From assembly GCF_030867145.1 (NCBI RefSeq), contig NC_134441.1:5334992-5398991 (forward strand): DNA of 64,000 bases, written 5' to 3'. The DNA is from Opisthocomus hoazin. Lineage: Eukaryota; Chordata; Aves; Opisthocomiformes; Opisthocomidae. The notes beneath the pieces are model-generated. The model had not been told where the DNA came from, made no database searches, and saw only the letters and a list, made by a program, of their open reading frames with translations. Positions 1 through 11,981 of the stretch are shown piece by piece (the first letter of the stretch is position 1; each line of letters starts with the position of its first letter). A program made the position numbers and the translations under genes.

Positions 1-3000
1 CTTCAACATTTTGTATACTTACTGTTTCAGGTTGATCTGACATACAGGAATATACTTGGAAAGACTTATCCTTAAAACTTTTAAATGGGGTTATCTTAAA
101 AATGGCCATTAAATCAACTGAGAAATGATACGGTCTGCCTGTGCAGGAGGATAGGCCACGGCCTGAGTTGGATTGTGTGTCTGTTTCTATACCCATTGCT
201 TTCTTTCAAGAACCATGAGCAGAGCAGGAAGATCCACACCGTACTCGACATGCTTCCAGTGCTTGCAGTTCCAACCTAGGACTACTCCAGCACCCAAACC
301 CAAATACCGGGGTTACCTGCTCGCCTGCCAAGGACAAGGAGCTGTGTCTGCCAGATCCACAGGTGATTAAAAGCCTGCTAAGATTTCTCTGATTTCCTCT
401 GAATAACAGAGTATCATCCTGGAGATGGGATAGGCAAGTCATCTAAGGTTTTGCAGAGTCTGTCCTGCACAAACAGCCTAAATCAAACTAATTTCCCAGT
501 TTGAGACCAGGGAAGCTGTTCAGTCAAGCCATCATCAACTTTTAGATATTCCTGTCTCTCTCCATCATACACTGGATCAGATTCTAGGATCAATGGTTTA
601 ATCTCTTAAAACCTGGATTGCTTTCGAAAAAAAAACAACCGCAACCCCTGGGAATATGGACAGCTTCACAAGCGTTACCCAAGTGCTCCAACTAGATGAT
701 CTAATGGTCTCTTATGGCTTTAAACTCTGCAGACTAAAACCACAGTCAGCTCCACAACAATGCTCTGGAGTAAGTGGCAGACCCAATGACAAATTAGCCC
801 ACGTATTTTAATTAGAGCTTCTTAGTAGATTCAGATCAGGCAAACTGAGATGATTCAGAACTGCTGAAGCAAGAGACATACTGATTATAAAGGAAAACGA
901 AATAATCTTCAGCTCTTCATGTCTGCAGAATTCCCATTAGTCATCTTCCCCTCAAATATTTATTGCAAAGTGTTTATACCACAGTAGCTGCATGAAAACA
1001 AAAGAGACTCTGTTCTCAGAGGACATCTACACTGCAATACAGGACAGAGATATACAGCCTAAACAGACACTGAATAGGATACCAGTAATAATGTCATCAC
1101 AGCATACCTGTTTTGTCTCTCTGTAAGTGTGCTTGGGGTAGAAGCAACCAAACTGTAACTGCTTCTTGTATCTGAACCGCACAGAAACCCTCTGTTATAC
1201 TGATGAGACTCCAGAATAAGTTTTCTTGATGACCAGTGATTTTTCTGGACTTACTTTTCTGTCAGTGGCTAGCAGAGACAGTCTACAGTGCATTGGTTAT
1301 AGTACTAATGGCGTACTAACCCAGCCTTTGCTGCATACAAGTAGATAGACACTTGGAAAGATCTTGAAACCTCTCTCTTTCTGTCACTAAGTGCTCATTT
1401 TAATGTAACTCCACATTTTGCCCAGATGGAAAAACTTTAAAGTCTCAGCCCCTCTGCTTCCTCCTCAGAACTAGGCCATGGAAACCAACGGGAAAGAAAA
1501 CCTACAGTAGGAACACCACCAGAAAGCAACTCTCTCCAAATACAATTAGACAGGTATTCATACAGACACCCTGGGCAAAATCCTGCTGCGGTGGAACCCA
1601 CTCTGACTTCACCCACTGACTGCAGAATCAACTCAACTCAGAGCTTCTAGAATTTGCAATAACCCACTCTGACCTCCAGAGTTACACAAATACCCCTCAT
1701 CTCAGCATCCCATCTCAGCATGGAGTTTAAAGCTCTGTTGGTTTCACACACGCAGTAATTTTCTACATCATTTTCCTGAAAACACATACCAGAATAGTGC
1801 ATAGCAGAGTCACGGTACATAACAGTATGTATGCACTTTATTTTACGTATGGGTAATGCATACACAAATCGTTAGCTGTGTAACTTGCTTCTCTAGGCTC
1901 TCTAGTTCTTTTTGTTATTTTCACTCTAAAGGGCCCTTAGGGATTTTAAGCTCAGATAGAGAATTAATCTACATTAGCTGTCTCAGCTCATGTCTGGAGT
2001 AAGACGGAGTACTGTGAGCCAATGAAGGAATAAATGAGTACTAGCAGTGTACGAGACAACCTGCTCCTGAATATACTACACCCAACTTAATCCAGTGCTT
2101 GATAAACAAACCCAACAAAACTAGACCTGCAATTCCAGTTTCCTTGGAACATCATGCAATGTCCCCTTTTGCAGATACGCAGACAAAAAAAGAAAATAGC
2201 CTAGTCTTTCTTCTTGAAGATTCACACTTTCGTAAACTTCTATCGGGTTGCCCTGATACATCTTTCTACAACAACCATTTAAGGCTGTCTGCAAGATTAC
2301 CTCGGCTGTGGGGTAGAGGAATGCCCTTGGCTTTAGTTCCCACTGCATCACCAGCCTCCACCTACTTCCTGCAGTCAGTGAGAACGGTGCCCGCCTAACA
2401 GTGTTCAAACACACAAGCAGGAGACAAAATAATGAAGCGTTAGCCACAGTGTAAAACAGTTTTTAAGGCTACAGTCTGTTTCAGGTCTGATTTAAATCAA
2501 ACAACATGCGACAGCATGTCAGTGTTTAAGCAGACTGAACAGACGCAGGAGTAACTTGGAACTCACGTGCCAAAAGCAGCTTCCAAGTGCAAAAAGATGA
2601 CAACACACCGCTTGTTGGGTCTGGAAGATGGTCCTTGACTTAATGGTTAAGGCAGCCTCTGGAAGATCTTGCAGTTTCATCAGGCCAACCTTCCTTCAGC
2701 TGACACAGAAGGAAAGCAGCCAGTGACACCAAACTGCCGTTCCTGTTCCAGCGGTACGCAATCTGAGCAGCACCAAGCTCCTTTTCCACGGAGGAAAGGT
2801 GCAGCAACAGCTGCCAGTGTTGTGATTACTACTGCGCTACAGAGAAACCTCAGATCCTCGTGCTACCAAAACTGCATCTTTTACCAGCTCTAATTCCAGA
2901 AAACACATTCACCTAGTGTGTTTAATTACGTCACTCATTTACCAAGATATACATTCAGCTGCTTTCACTGTGACACAGTGACCTTCTCAACACGCAGCAT

Positions 3001-5080
3001 ACAAGACTGCTCCTTTCAGTCTACTGGCAAGGCTACAAGAACCAGCTACCACAACGACAAGTGGCTTAGAGATCTTCTCAGGTTAAAGGGTGCTTGTTAT
3101 CGTTGTATGGTGTGTATCTTCCAAGCCCCTGCAGCTTTATTCTGCCTCTTTGAAATCTGAGCAGTAACATCTAGCCTGAATGATTAGTATTCTCCCAAAA
3201 ATATATTAAATCATAGTCTCGTCCTTTAGAGCAATCGTTCTAACCCCTAACACTGTTTCAACCATCATAAGAACACAGAAATCAACAGTTTTGCCATTGG
3301 CTTTAGCTGAATCAGAATATGGTTTATATTCTGGTTAGCCTATTGATATCACAAGCATTCAATAAACTTAAAATATTATGGTCTTCTCTGGACTGTGTAT
3401 TTTTAGAGAAAGAGACCTCAAAGAGAATGGGCACATAACTACTCTTTGGGTTGTCCTCAACAAAAGCAGGGGTTCATGCCTATAGCCATCTGAGTACTGT
3501 GGTACTTTCATTCCAGTTTTAACACTTGCATATACCTACTAGAGGTCTGAAATCCAGTTTTCATAGAAGTAACCTGATTTTGAATGTTTCCGTTTTTATG
3601 GCCTGTGAAGAAACAGGCTGATTTATAATACACATAAAATTGCATCTGAATTTCACCAAGTCTGTCTGTAATCACCTTTTTTTCCCCCCAAGCTTGCGAA
3701 CCTGCAACTTCTGTTTGGATACATTAAGTACAAGAGTAACTTTCGCAATGAAATTTTCAAGCAGATTTGTAAAAGCAAAAAACCAAAACCATCACTTGGT
3801 AAATTGGACTACTCAGCTAATTCCCAACTTGAAAGCGTGTGGCACTTTCAAAAGAATTAAGCAAATTTGCCACCGGCTTTAATTTACTGTCCTACTTCTT
3901 ACTGGGCAAAACATCAAAGGAAGTAGAAAGAAAACTTGGAAATACTACTGTACAGAACTGTGAGTGTTACTATCTAATGAGTTTTGCTGTATGCATTACT
4001 TCCAGAGGGAGTGAGGGTGGAGAGATGAGAGGAGGTCTAATGAGTAAAACACTTCAGCATGGAGTCCAACTGTGCCTACAGGCAAGTCTTCACCATAAAG
4101 TTCACTTGAGTTAAAACTTCAGCATTGTCTCTTGCTAGCATCACACCTACACGTATCAACACTAACCTTAAGCTGACAGACCCATAGAGAATAAACAGCT
4201 CAGGGATCCCACTTTATTAGCTGCAAATGTAACCCATCAAACTACAGCAATAAATTTTTGCAAATCTTCTCAGGCCTCCAACACCTTCCTCTTTCCATCC
4301 ACGTGCTCAGAAACAGGCAGGCAAGCTCTCCCACTACTTGCATGAGAAGAATGCATAGCATGGCTTGGCCCACTGTGTTTTAAGAAACTTGGCATACGCT
4401 GGCAAAAAAACTCTTTACCTCCACTGGATAGCACCTCTATGGAAACTAGCACTCAAGCTAAGTCATGCTGGCAGGGCTAACACAAGGAGAACCTCTAATA
4501 CGCATAACCATAGGGATTTCAATTGGCCTCTGCACTTTCAGTCCTTCTCATTCAACACGGGCTTCGTAACAGATTACTCTCCCATAATGGATGCCTGTGG
4601 TTTCAGTGATTCATGTTTGCAAAATGACACAAGCCCCAGCCCGAGAACTGGCAATGCATGGTGAGATCTACAGTTCTACACTTTCAGAGACCTTTAACTC
4701 CAAAGCATTTTTATCTTGCCACCTATCTCGGGTAACAAGCAAACGGCAAACAGGGGAATAGCGCTGAAATGAGGAACAGGAAGTCTTGGCTGGGAACTAA
4801 GAGCCTTACTCTGGAAGTAAAAAAGCCAGACAAGAATATTGATCCTTTGGTTGTCAAGAAGAATGAAGAACAAGCTGCTCCCAAATGTGCAGTACACAGA
4901 TCAGTTTTAATTAAACTGCACAAGATACAAGGAGATAAAGAATTTGGAACAGGTACCATGCACTGCAGCTCTCCCTTCATTTTCTACAACTACTTCATTC
5001 CTTCACATTAAGCTCCAACTCTCTGAAGCTTGAAGCCGCCACTACATCCTCAAAGCAACGAGAATGGAAGTGCTGCCAAG

Positions 5081-5122
5081 AATAGGGTCTCTAATATTTA
5101 GAATAGGGTCTCTAATATTTAG
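5081..5122. repeat. Perfect 21-bp direct tandem duplication (2 copies)
   Basis: The unit AATAGGGTCTCTAATATTTAG occurs twice in succession, at 5,081-5,101 and 5,102-5,122, with no mismatch. Identity of the copies suggests a recent slippage duplication or an assembly artefact. No gene function is implied. Confidence 0.95.
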
Positions 5123-5140
5123 CTAGTTGCTCTTGCATTT

Positions 5141-5163
5141 AAAAAAAAGAAAGAAAAAAAGGG
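5141..5163 (+). repeat. A-rich simple repeat
   Basis: An A-run interrupted by single G residues, within the DOCK5 intron. It is low-complexity sequence with no flanking signs of a retrocopy. Confidence 0.7.
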
Positions 5164-8100
5164 CTTTTTCAGAACTAATTGGCCACTGTTTCCCCATCAC
5201 ATTCTGAAACAGTATTAGAACTTTAGAGCTGAAATTATAAACCACTTTATTATTACTGAGGATCAAAGTACCAAGCTTCCCAAGAGCAGGACACTATTCT
5301 TCTCTCCATCGTATCTCAAAGAACTTTTTCCCCAGATTCAGCATTTTCCACAATGAAGCCCACTTTTATTGCAGCAACACTTGCAGAACTTTGAGAGTGT
5401 AAGAAGCAGCCAAAGAATAATCTCCACAGAACAATCACTACTTTTTAGATACATTCTGACAATGTGCCAGACACCTATCTGAAAGCTTCAAGAGGCTGCC
5501 AGAGCAATTCATCCTTTAAACACCGCTCCCTCCTCTGTTCTTGGGAGATCTTCCTAGGAGGTACAGTCTGTACTGTACCAAAAAGACATTTTTATCATTT
5601 AAGCAACTGGTCCAATGAGCACTTGGTAACATCTTCAGTTTTTTAAGGCAACCATGAACTGGCCACCTAGAAAGCTATTTAGTAATTCATATTTATGTTC
5701 AGTTTTATTAGCACGTTTCCTGGCAAATGCACCAAAATTCATTACAGTATTTCAGGCATTCAATCAGAAATTAAATATTTTGGACCTGAAAACATTGTCT
5801 CATTCTGGTAGCAAGGGCATAAATGTGTTTACGACTTCAGACTAAGGTAGTTTTAAGCTTGTCCAAGGTTGAGTCTTTAACATGCAGGCATAAATAGCAA
5901 TTTCTTTTCCCTAAAAGCACTAATTGACAGAAATTCCCTACCAGTCAAGCTAAGTGCAAGTTAAAAAGCGGGGGGGGAAACAAAAAAAAGTTGACTTTCA
6001 CTCACAGGAGCTTTGAGAAGCTTGCATGTGGAAGGGGTGTACATTTTTCAACTTCTGAATGACAGGGAAAGATTGTTACACATTTACTGCTTCTCGATCA
6101 ATATGCTCTTGTGTAAGTTTTTTCAGTTTATGAACTTTTATTATTTTGTTTTTCACTTCCATAGTTCCTATCTGCATCAGTGCTAGCAAATACAGTCCTA
6201 CGCCAAAAGAAGAACCCCAAGAATACGCAAGAGACTGGTGTGAAATTCAGAACTGGTCGGCACACCCAGCTCTAGTGGAAGCTGATGCTTACAGCCTCCT
6301 GACACCTCTGAGCAATTAGACCTACATCTAATCATCGGGAGACAGCTCAGCCAAAGCTCTAGAAGGCAACTAGCAGTTCGGGATGCCTCAAGTAAGGATT
6401 CAGAGCCTCCATAAAGGGACCTGATTGTCAGTAAGATGAACTGTATGATAGCTCCAAAACACTAGGTCTGTTGGTGATGTTTCAAGGTGGATACCCAAGA
6501 GCTAAAGAACCCAGAAGTCACAAGACACTCCCAGAAATACTGATATTCAAAGTGAGAATAAGAAAAGGAAAGGTTACCAGTCTTATTCATGACAGCAATG
6601 CCTTTGAAGTCCACAGGATTAGTTTCACAAGGAACTACTTAAGGAGTAGAGTAGTAATCACCAGAAGTAAGAGAAGACAGACTTGGGCCAATGTGGGTTA
6701 AGAAAAACCAGAAAGCACTATGGAAGCAAGAAGTAACATAGGGAACTTTCACATCAAATAAACTGTAGACACAGCAGTAAAAACTGGGGGACTAAAGCAG
6801 AAATCAAGCGTTGTATCCTACTCTGACAATGCAAAACTTTTTGCTGTCAATAATGCCAAATTTTTACTTTTCCCTGTTGAAAGTTCTGTTGGTACTGCCA
6901 TCAGCACAACAATTTTTAGAAACAAATCATAATGAAGCAAACAGAGGGGAAAAATGGGTAGTTATAGAGTGTTTTTATCAACAGAAAGGAAGAAAGTCAC
7001 TTCTGCAGTGGGCTTGGGCCCTTCCAGCCTTCTAGAGCCCTCGCGAGGAACCTGCTGCACAATGATGGACTGAAGTTTCAGGCTAGAAGTGTTCTGCAGG
7101 AGTGGTAGGTGTCAGGCAAGCAGCAAGCTGAAACAAAGATGAGTTTTGCTCTAATTTGACATGGTGTACTACTATCAGTACTGTGAAACTCCTTTTATCA
7201 CAGACTGTATTTTGAGATAACTTTGCAGAAGATGTATGATGTTTGAACACAAAGCCAAGACCTGATGGCCCAGCACATCAGAAGTTACCACAAATCAAAC
7301 CATTACTAAGAAAACCTTATTCTGCAGCTCTCTTCCTCTCCGATCCTTTGCATTTCTGCTCACATAAATCACCAATGTAGCTGGCAGGCACTGGTTTACA
7401 TTTGAAAAATTGCTGCCATTCCTAAGACATGACGCAGCTGATTGTAACTCAACCACCACATGCTATTCCAACAAAGTAAATACTTCTTCATGACAAGAAT
7501 AGTCCTATGCTCCGAACCCTCCAGCAGGGAAAAAATGTAATGGGTTTAAAAGGCCACCAATAACTATTAGGGGTAATTACCTGTCAGTTCACCAAAAGAA
7601 TCTATTCAAAAAGAAAAAACCCAACAAAATAAAAGATGATCAATTGAAACTCAAAAGCTGCTATTTGCCACTGCAGCAGTTTCTATCGGTACTATGACTT
7701 AGGTATCTCAGCTACAGCAAGCGGACACGGTTCTTTTGGAACCAGATCAAACTGAGCCATCCCTGTCCAGACAGCCACCTATGTATCTGCATACTTGCAG
7801 TGCAAAATGGGAATCCCTGCAATGGGGAGTGAAGAGGCAGGAAAGCTTGGGAATTAAAGCTGCCCAAAAGTGTCTCAACCTTCCCGTCCTAGCGCCCTGC
7901 CTTTAAAAATGCACCACATTAAAACACTTTCCAGAGAGTGACTGAACCACTTTAATTCGCTTCCTTTCAACATGACTCTGGTTATACTTGGAGTCTATAA
8001 AGGTCACTAAAACACAAACAATGCATTGAAATATCTCACTCACCAGTGAAGTTTTTGGGGGCTCGCAATAATATTTAAGTTCTACATCTAACAATTTGGA

Positions 8101-8371
8101 GAGATCACAGGCAACAAATATTGCTTAGGTTTCACTTGCTCCTTCTAAGCGGGACATCACAATTTGTGACTTTCTGTGCTTTGCTGCAAGCTCCAAGTTT
8201 GCTGCGGGGTTGAAGCATTTTGTGGTATGTGGAGTGAATGGTCCATTATGGCCTGCAACTGCAGAGGACGGTCATGATAATCTGCCTGGTCCTTCTGCAG
8301 TCCTGCAACAGAAGCTCTATAGAACAGTCGTTACCCCTAAAACAAGGGTAAGTTTACATTTCAAGAGATAG

Positions 8372-8452
8372 TCACAGAATCATAGGTTGGAAAAGACCTC
8401 TAAGACCATCAAGTCCAACCATCTGCCCAACAACACCATGCCTACTAAACCT
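8372..8452 (-). mobile_element. CR1 LINE, 5'-truncated 3'-end fragment
   Basis: The plus strand reads TCACAGAATCATAGGTTGG followed by AAAAGACCTCTAAGACCATC and AAGTCCAACCATC. This is the reverse complement of the conserved CR1 3' terminus, which ends in the ATTCTATGATTCTGTGA-type tail. The element is therefore in minus orientation, with its 3' end at about 8,372 and a truncated 5' end near 8,450. Severe 5' truncation is normal for CR1. There is no reverse transcriptase reading frame, so the copy is dead. It lies in DOCK5 intron 1 in the same transcriptional sense as the gene. The right boundary is approximate. Confidence 0.88.
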
Positions 8453-11400
8453 GCCAGTCATACCTGGGCATCCAGGCGCAAGCCAGCATCTTCACCAAAA
8501 CGCAAGCTATTCTGGACTTCAAGTCTCAGAGCTCTTTCAATAAAACTTCACTTAATAATTTCTTATTCTGGAAGACCAGATCTGGGGATTGGCTGAACAA
8601 CAGGTACACACAGAGATCAAGCTACATTATTATAAACAAACACTTCACATCCTGTCAGTTTGCAGTCCAAGGTGACATATAAAGCATGTGTGTACCTGAT
8701 GCATCATTTCAGTCACCTGGAAACTGTTCTGGCTGAAAACTCAACACTTTTCATTTCTGAATTGGTTTTGAGCTGGGTCAATTCCCTGACCTGGCTTACC
8801 ACTCTGCCGTTGCCTGCAGGAAGGAATCAGAAAATGGGGTCCGACTGCTTGTTCTGATAGCAACCTGGATTTATACCAGAACAGAATAGCTTATGATTCC
8901 ACAGAGTCTGGATTCTCTCACACTTGGTACTGAAACCATTAATACATTCCTCCCCAGTCCACGAAGCACACTTACACGTTAAGAACAGATGATGACTAAT
9001 GGAAGAATCGCTTTTACAATGGAAGTGATACTTAAAGTTAATGCCAACCCACATTACCGCCAGGAAAAAAAGAAAATTATGTTGTTGATTCCTCATAGTC
9101 CCAGTTAATAATTTTAAAATAAAACAGATAATAAGTTAGAAATCGTGGAGTCATTCAGCTATTCTTTCCTTCACAGTACACAGTACATTCTTTTGACTGA
9201 AAAGTCTGCATGAAAGGCATTCTGCAAGTGACACCTTTGTTTTAAAAGAAGCATTTGACCAGGAATAGGTTACTTCATTTCATTTGGCCCCAAAACTGAC
9301 GAGCTTCCAAGGAAGATGCATCAGACAAATCAGAGGTGAAGCACATTGCAAGGAAGCTCTGTGAGACCCAGAAAATCCTTTTGCTTAAAGAGGCAAGATG
9401 TTGCCCATCAGAGGATCAGCAGTGACTTCGTCCCTTTACAAGCCTGAAGCTTCCAAAATCCCATCTGTTACCGAGTTGAAAATTCATTGCAAGTGAGAAA
9501 CTGCAAGCCATTTGTCTCTCACGTATGCTTCCCTAAAAATGCTGCAATTTCCAACCTCGCACTCTCTGCTGTCTGCCATTTCAAACTCAGCCCATATGCC
9601 ATCTGTAGTTCTGCAAGTAGTTCTGTATTAGTTTCCAAAGCACAGATTACTAACAGCCACAATGTGTGCTCTCTCTGAAAAGAATGAACTTGTATCTTTA
9701 CACTTCACAACTATCACCTTACCCATGCTACCAGTGAACGGAAGTTGTTACCATCTAATAGCCTGTATTCATACAAACCAGTGGCATTACCCTCACTACA
9801 ACCACCTTCATAATTGGTACTAACAGGCACCCTGGTTAGCAGGCAAATTAATGGTCCAAGAAGCTCACACTTTCCTCTCAATCCTCATCAACTTCTTCAG
9901 AGTAAGCACAAAATCTACGAGGACTGGTACTGCAGCACAAAGCTTGAACACAGCTCAGGGTGCAACTGTAGACAGAAAACTGACAAGTCTGCAAACATCA
10001 ACCTGACAAAATTACAAGTCCATTAATGCCACATATCAAACACTGCCCGATACAGCCAGACACTGGATAAATAGTTCTGCTTACTGACTGTGGATTAACC
10101 CCACCAGTTCTGGTTGCAAATTAAATGCTAGAGCTGAAGCATTACAGACACTACATCAGTTTGGTCCATGCGTCTGCATACAGGGGAAATACGTATCTTT
10201 TTCACACAGCTGTCTGAACACACAGAAGTAAGGGGATACTTCCCACTGGCACGCTTTTTGATTGTAATGTCAGGGAAGAGGCAGGTTTTTTTTCCTCCAC
10301 CCTGCTTACTCACAAGCCAGTGCCCTTTCTGGGAGAGAAGCTGTCATAATCAGCAGTGGACTCAAGCCAGCACAAAAAGCTCATGCCGGAAGCTAATAAA
10401 AAGGAAGCTAGAGACGTGCCTCTGATTAATCCTAGTGCCCAAGGCCATTCTTGAAGTGGAAGAGCCTTGCTCAAAGGTGTGCTTAAAAAACCCCCACTAT
10501 AACCTAGCACAGCCAATCATACTAGCATTATACAGTTTACTGGATTATAATACCAACATTTTAAAATTCTTGATGCTCAGTTTAAGTCATACATACGGGC
10601 TCCCATACATAAATAGCCTGGGCTGTTACCTATATAGAAAGAAACAAAGTTCAGGGCATACAATACTCCACACCCTCCCGGTTACCAGAGCAGAAACTAG
10701 ATAAGGCTGTGCTGTATATAATATCTCCGAAGCTTAAGGCACAGTCCCGCAAGAAGTGGGCTGCCTCTCTTTCAAATCAAGTGGGTAACTTATTTCAAAT
10801 TCACTCTGTGAAAAATTGTGCAGGATGAGGTTCTTCACCTTTAAACTCCTGGACTGAACTTGAATGAACAACCTCATGGGAGTTCGGGCAATTAACACTC
10901 TGCAAGCATGAAATTAAAAATTTTTCTCACATCAAGAAGTCCACTGTGTAACACAAGGGGCACAGAAGATCACTCTTCATTAAAATAAACTATCAGAAGT
11001 TGTTTGTGTCATTAGCGGTTTCCTGCCTATTGTTCTCTGCCCAGTTCTCACAAGCAACCTCAGAATTTTGTGGTTTTCAACTTGTCAAACTCTCAAGAAA
11101 AGGAGAACTTATTACCAGCAACACCCCTGGTTATGTTCCTCCTAGAGAAAAGCCAGACAACATTCAACAATCTCCTTTTAAACATAAAGCACAGGGCAGC
11201 CAGTCAAGCTTCCACCATTCCTCGCCTTATGTCAAGATTTCCAGCCCCTGTGAAGATGTCACCCACCGTCCCGAACTCACTCATTACAACCATCTTATCC
11301 TGTCATCACTTTTTCTATCCACATCTTCATTTTTGCTGCTATATTAAGAGTGCTCTTCACTGTAAAATACGCTGGAGATGCAAAATTACAAAGGTCAGCC

Positions 11401-11736
11401 CCGACCTTGCAGGATTCCAGAAAGCCAGAGCTCCCAAGGGTGTGAACGGGACACACACCACTGCCTCCGTCCCTAAGGGTTCAAAGAGTGAACACGCGCT
11501 GCTGAAACCTGAAAGCGGAGGAGAGCACGAACTGAAAAAAAGACAAGAATGAAGCAAGCGTGCGGAGAAGAACCGACTCCAGGGTGGGCAGCAGAGCAGG
11601 CGTGCCTCTCGCCGGGGGAAGCGAAGGAACGTGCGGTGCAGGGAACGCGGGGGCCGGGCAGCGGCGGCGCGGGGGGAGCGGGAGGGGAGGCCGGGCGGGC
11701 GGGGAGGGGCGCAGGGGGGTCCGGGCTGGCACTCAC

Positions 11737-11779
11737 CGACCCCGTACTTCTCCCGCTTGGTGGGGATCCAGCGGGCCAT
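11737..11779 (-). CDS. DOCK5: DOCK5 coding exon 1 (N-terminal 14 codons plus one base)
   Basis: On the minus strand an ATG at 11,779-11,777 opens MARWIPTKREKYGV and then reaches a G followed directly by the donor GTGAGT (11,736 downward). This closely matches the known N-terminus of DOCK5, which in human differs at one position (Q for E). Splicing in phase 1 would make the next residue begin with G, as for the expected Ala. The paralogue DOCK1 has a related N-terminus, but the neighbouring NEFL and NEFM support DOCK5. The protein is a large DOCK-A family guanine-nucleotide exchange factor for Rac that works with ELMO proteins. It has an N-terminal SH3 domain followed by DHR1 (lipid binding) and DHR2 (catalytic) domains. 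Only the residues before the SH3 core are in this window. Confidence 0.9.
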
Positions 11780-11945
11780 CCCCGCGGCTCGGCGCGGCGC
11801 GGCTCAGCGCGGCCGCTCCCCCCCCGCCGCCCCGCCGCGCTGCCGGGGGCCCGGCGCCCCGGGCCGCTCCGCCATGCTACGAAACTTCCCAGCGGCCGAG
11901 GAACTTTCCTGCCTCCCCCGCCGCGCCGCGCCGAGCGGAGGAGAG

Positions 11946-11981
11946 GGAGGGGCGGGCGGAGGGAGGGAGGGAGGGAGGCGG
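11946..11981 (+). repeat. G-rich (GGGA)n tract upstream of DOCK5
   Basis: The stretch contains GGGAGGGGCGGGCGGAGGGA followed by three more GGGA units. Six or more runs of at least three G lie close together on the plus strand, which is the template strand for DOCK5. It meets the usual pattern for a potential G-quadruplex and also resembles stacked Sp1/KLF/MAZ sites. It sits about 170-200 bp upstream of the DOCK5 start codon. Confidence 0.75.

Larger units (their letters stand above)
1..11736 (-). other. DOCK5: DOCK5 intron 1 (5' portion; acceptor lies outside the window)
   Basis: Everything left of the exon 1 donor at 11,736-11,735 is interpreted as the first intron of DOCK5, transcribed right to left. 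I looked on the minus strand for the next expected DOCK5 exon, which encodes the start of the SH3 domain with an IYNYNAS-like motif, and did not find it. The acceptor is therefore probably off the left edge. The stretch is AT-rich unique sequence with short open frames in all phases and no convincing exon. It contains one CR1 fragment and a 21-bp tandem duplication, listed separately. Assignment as intron is inference from exon 1 and its donor. An unrecognised non-coding transcript cannot be excluded. Confidence 0.75.

Noticed and set aside
11070-11552. A 160-codon plus-strand open frame left of DOCK5 exon 1
   Set aside because: No recognisable family, no codon bias distinct from intron, and no promoter or poly(A) signal arranged around it.
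11357-11736. Apparent continuation of the DOCK5 reading frame beyond MARWIPTKREKYGV
   Set aside because: The frame reads through a clear GTGAGT donor into proline/arginine-rich intron. DOCK5 continues with an SH3 domain that is not present here.
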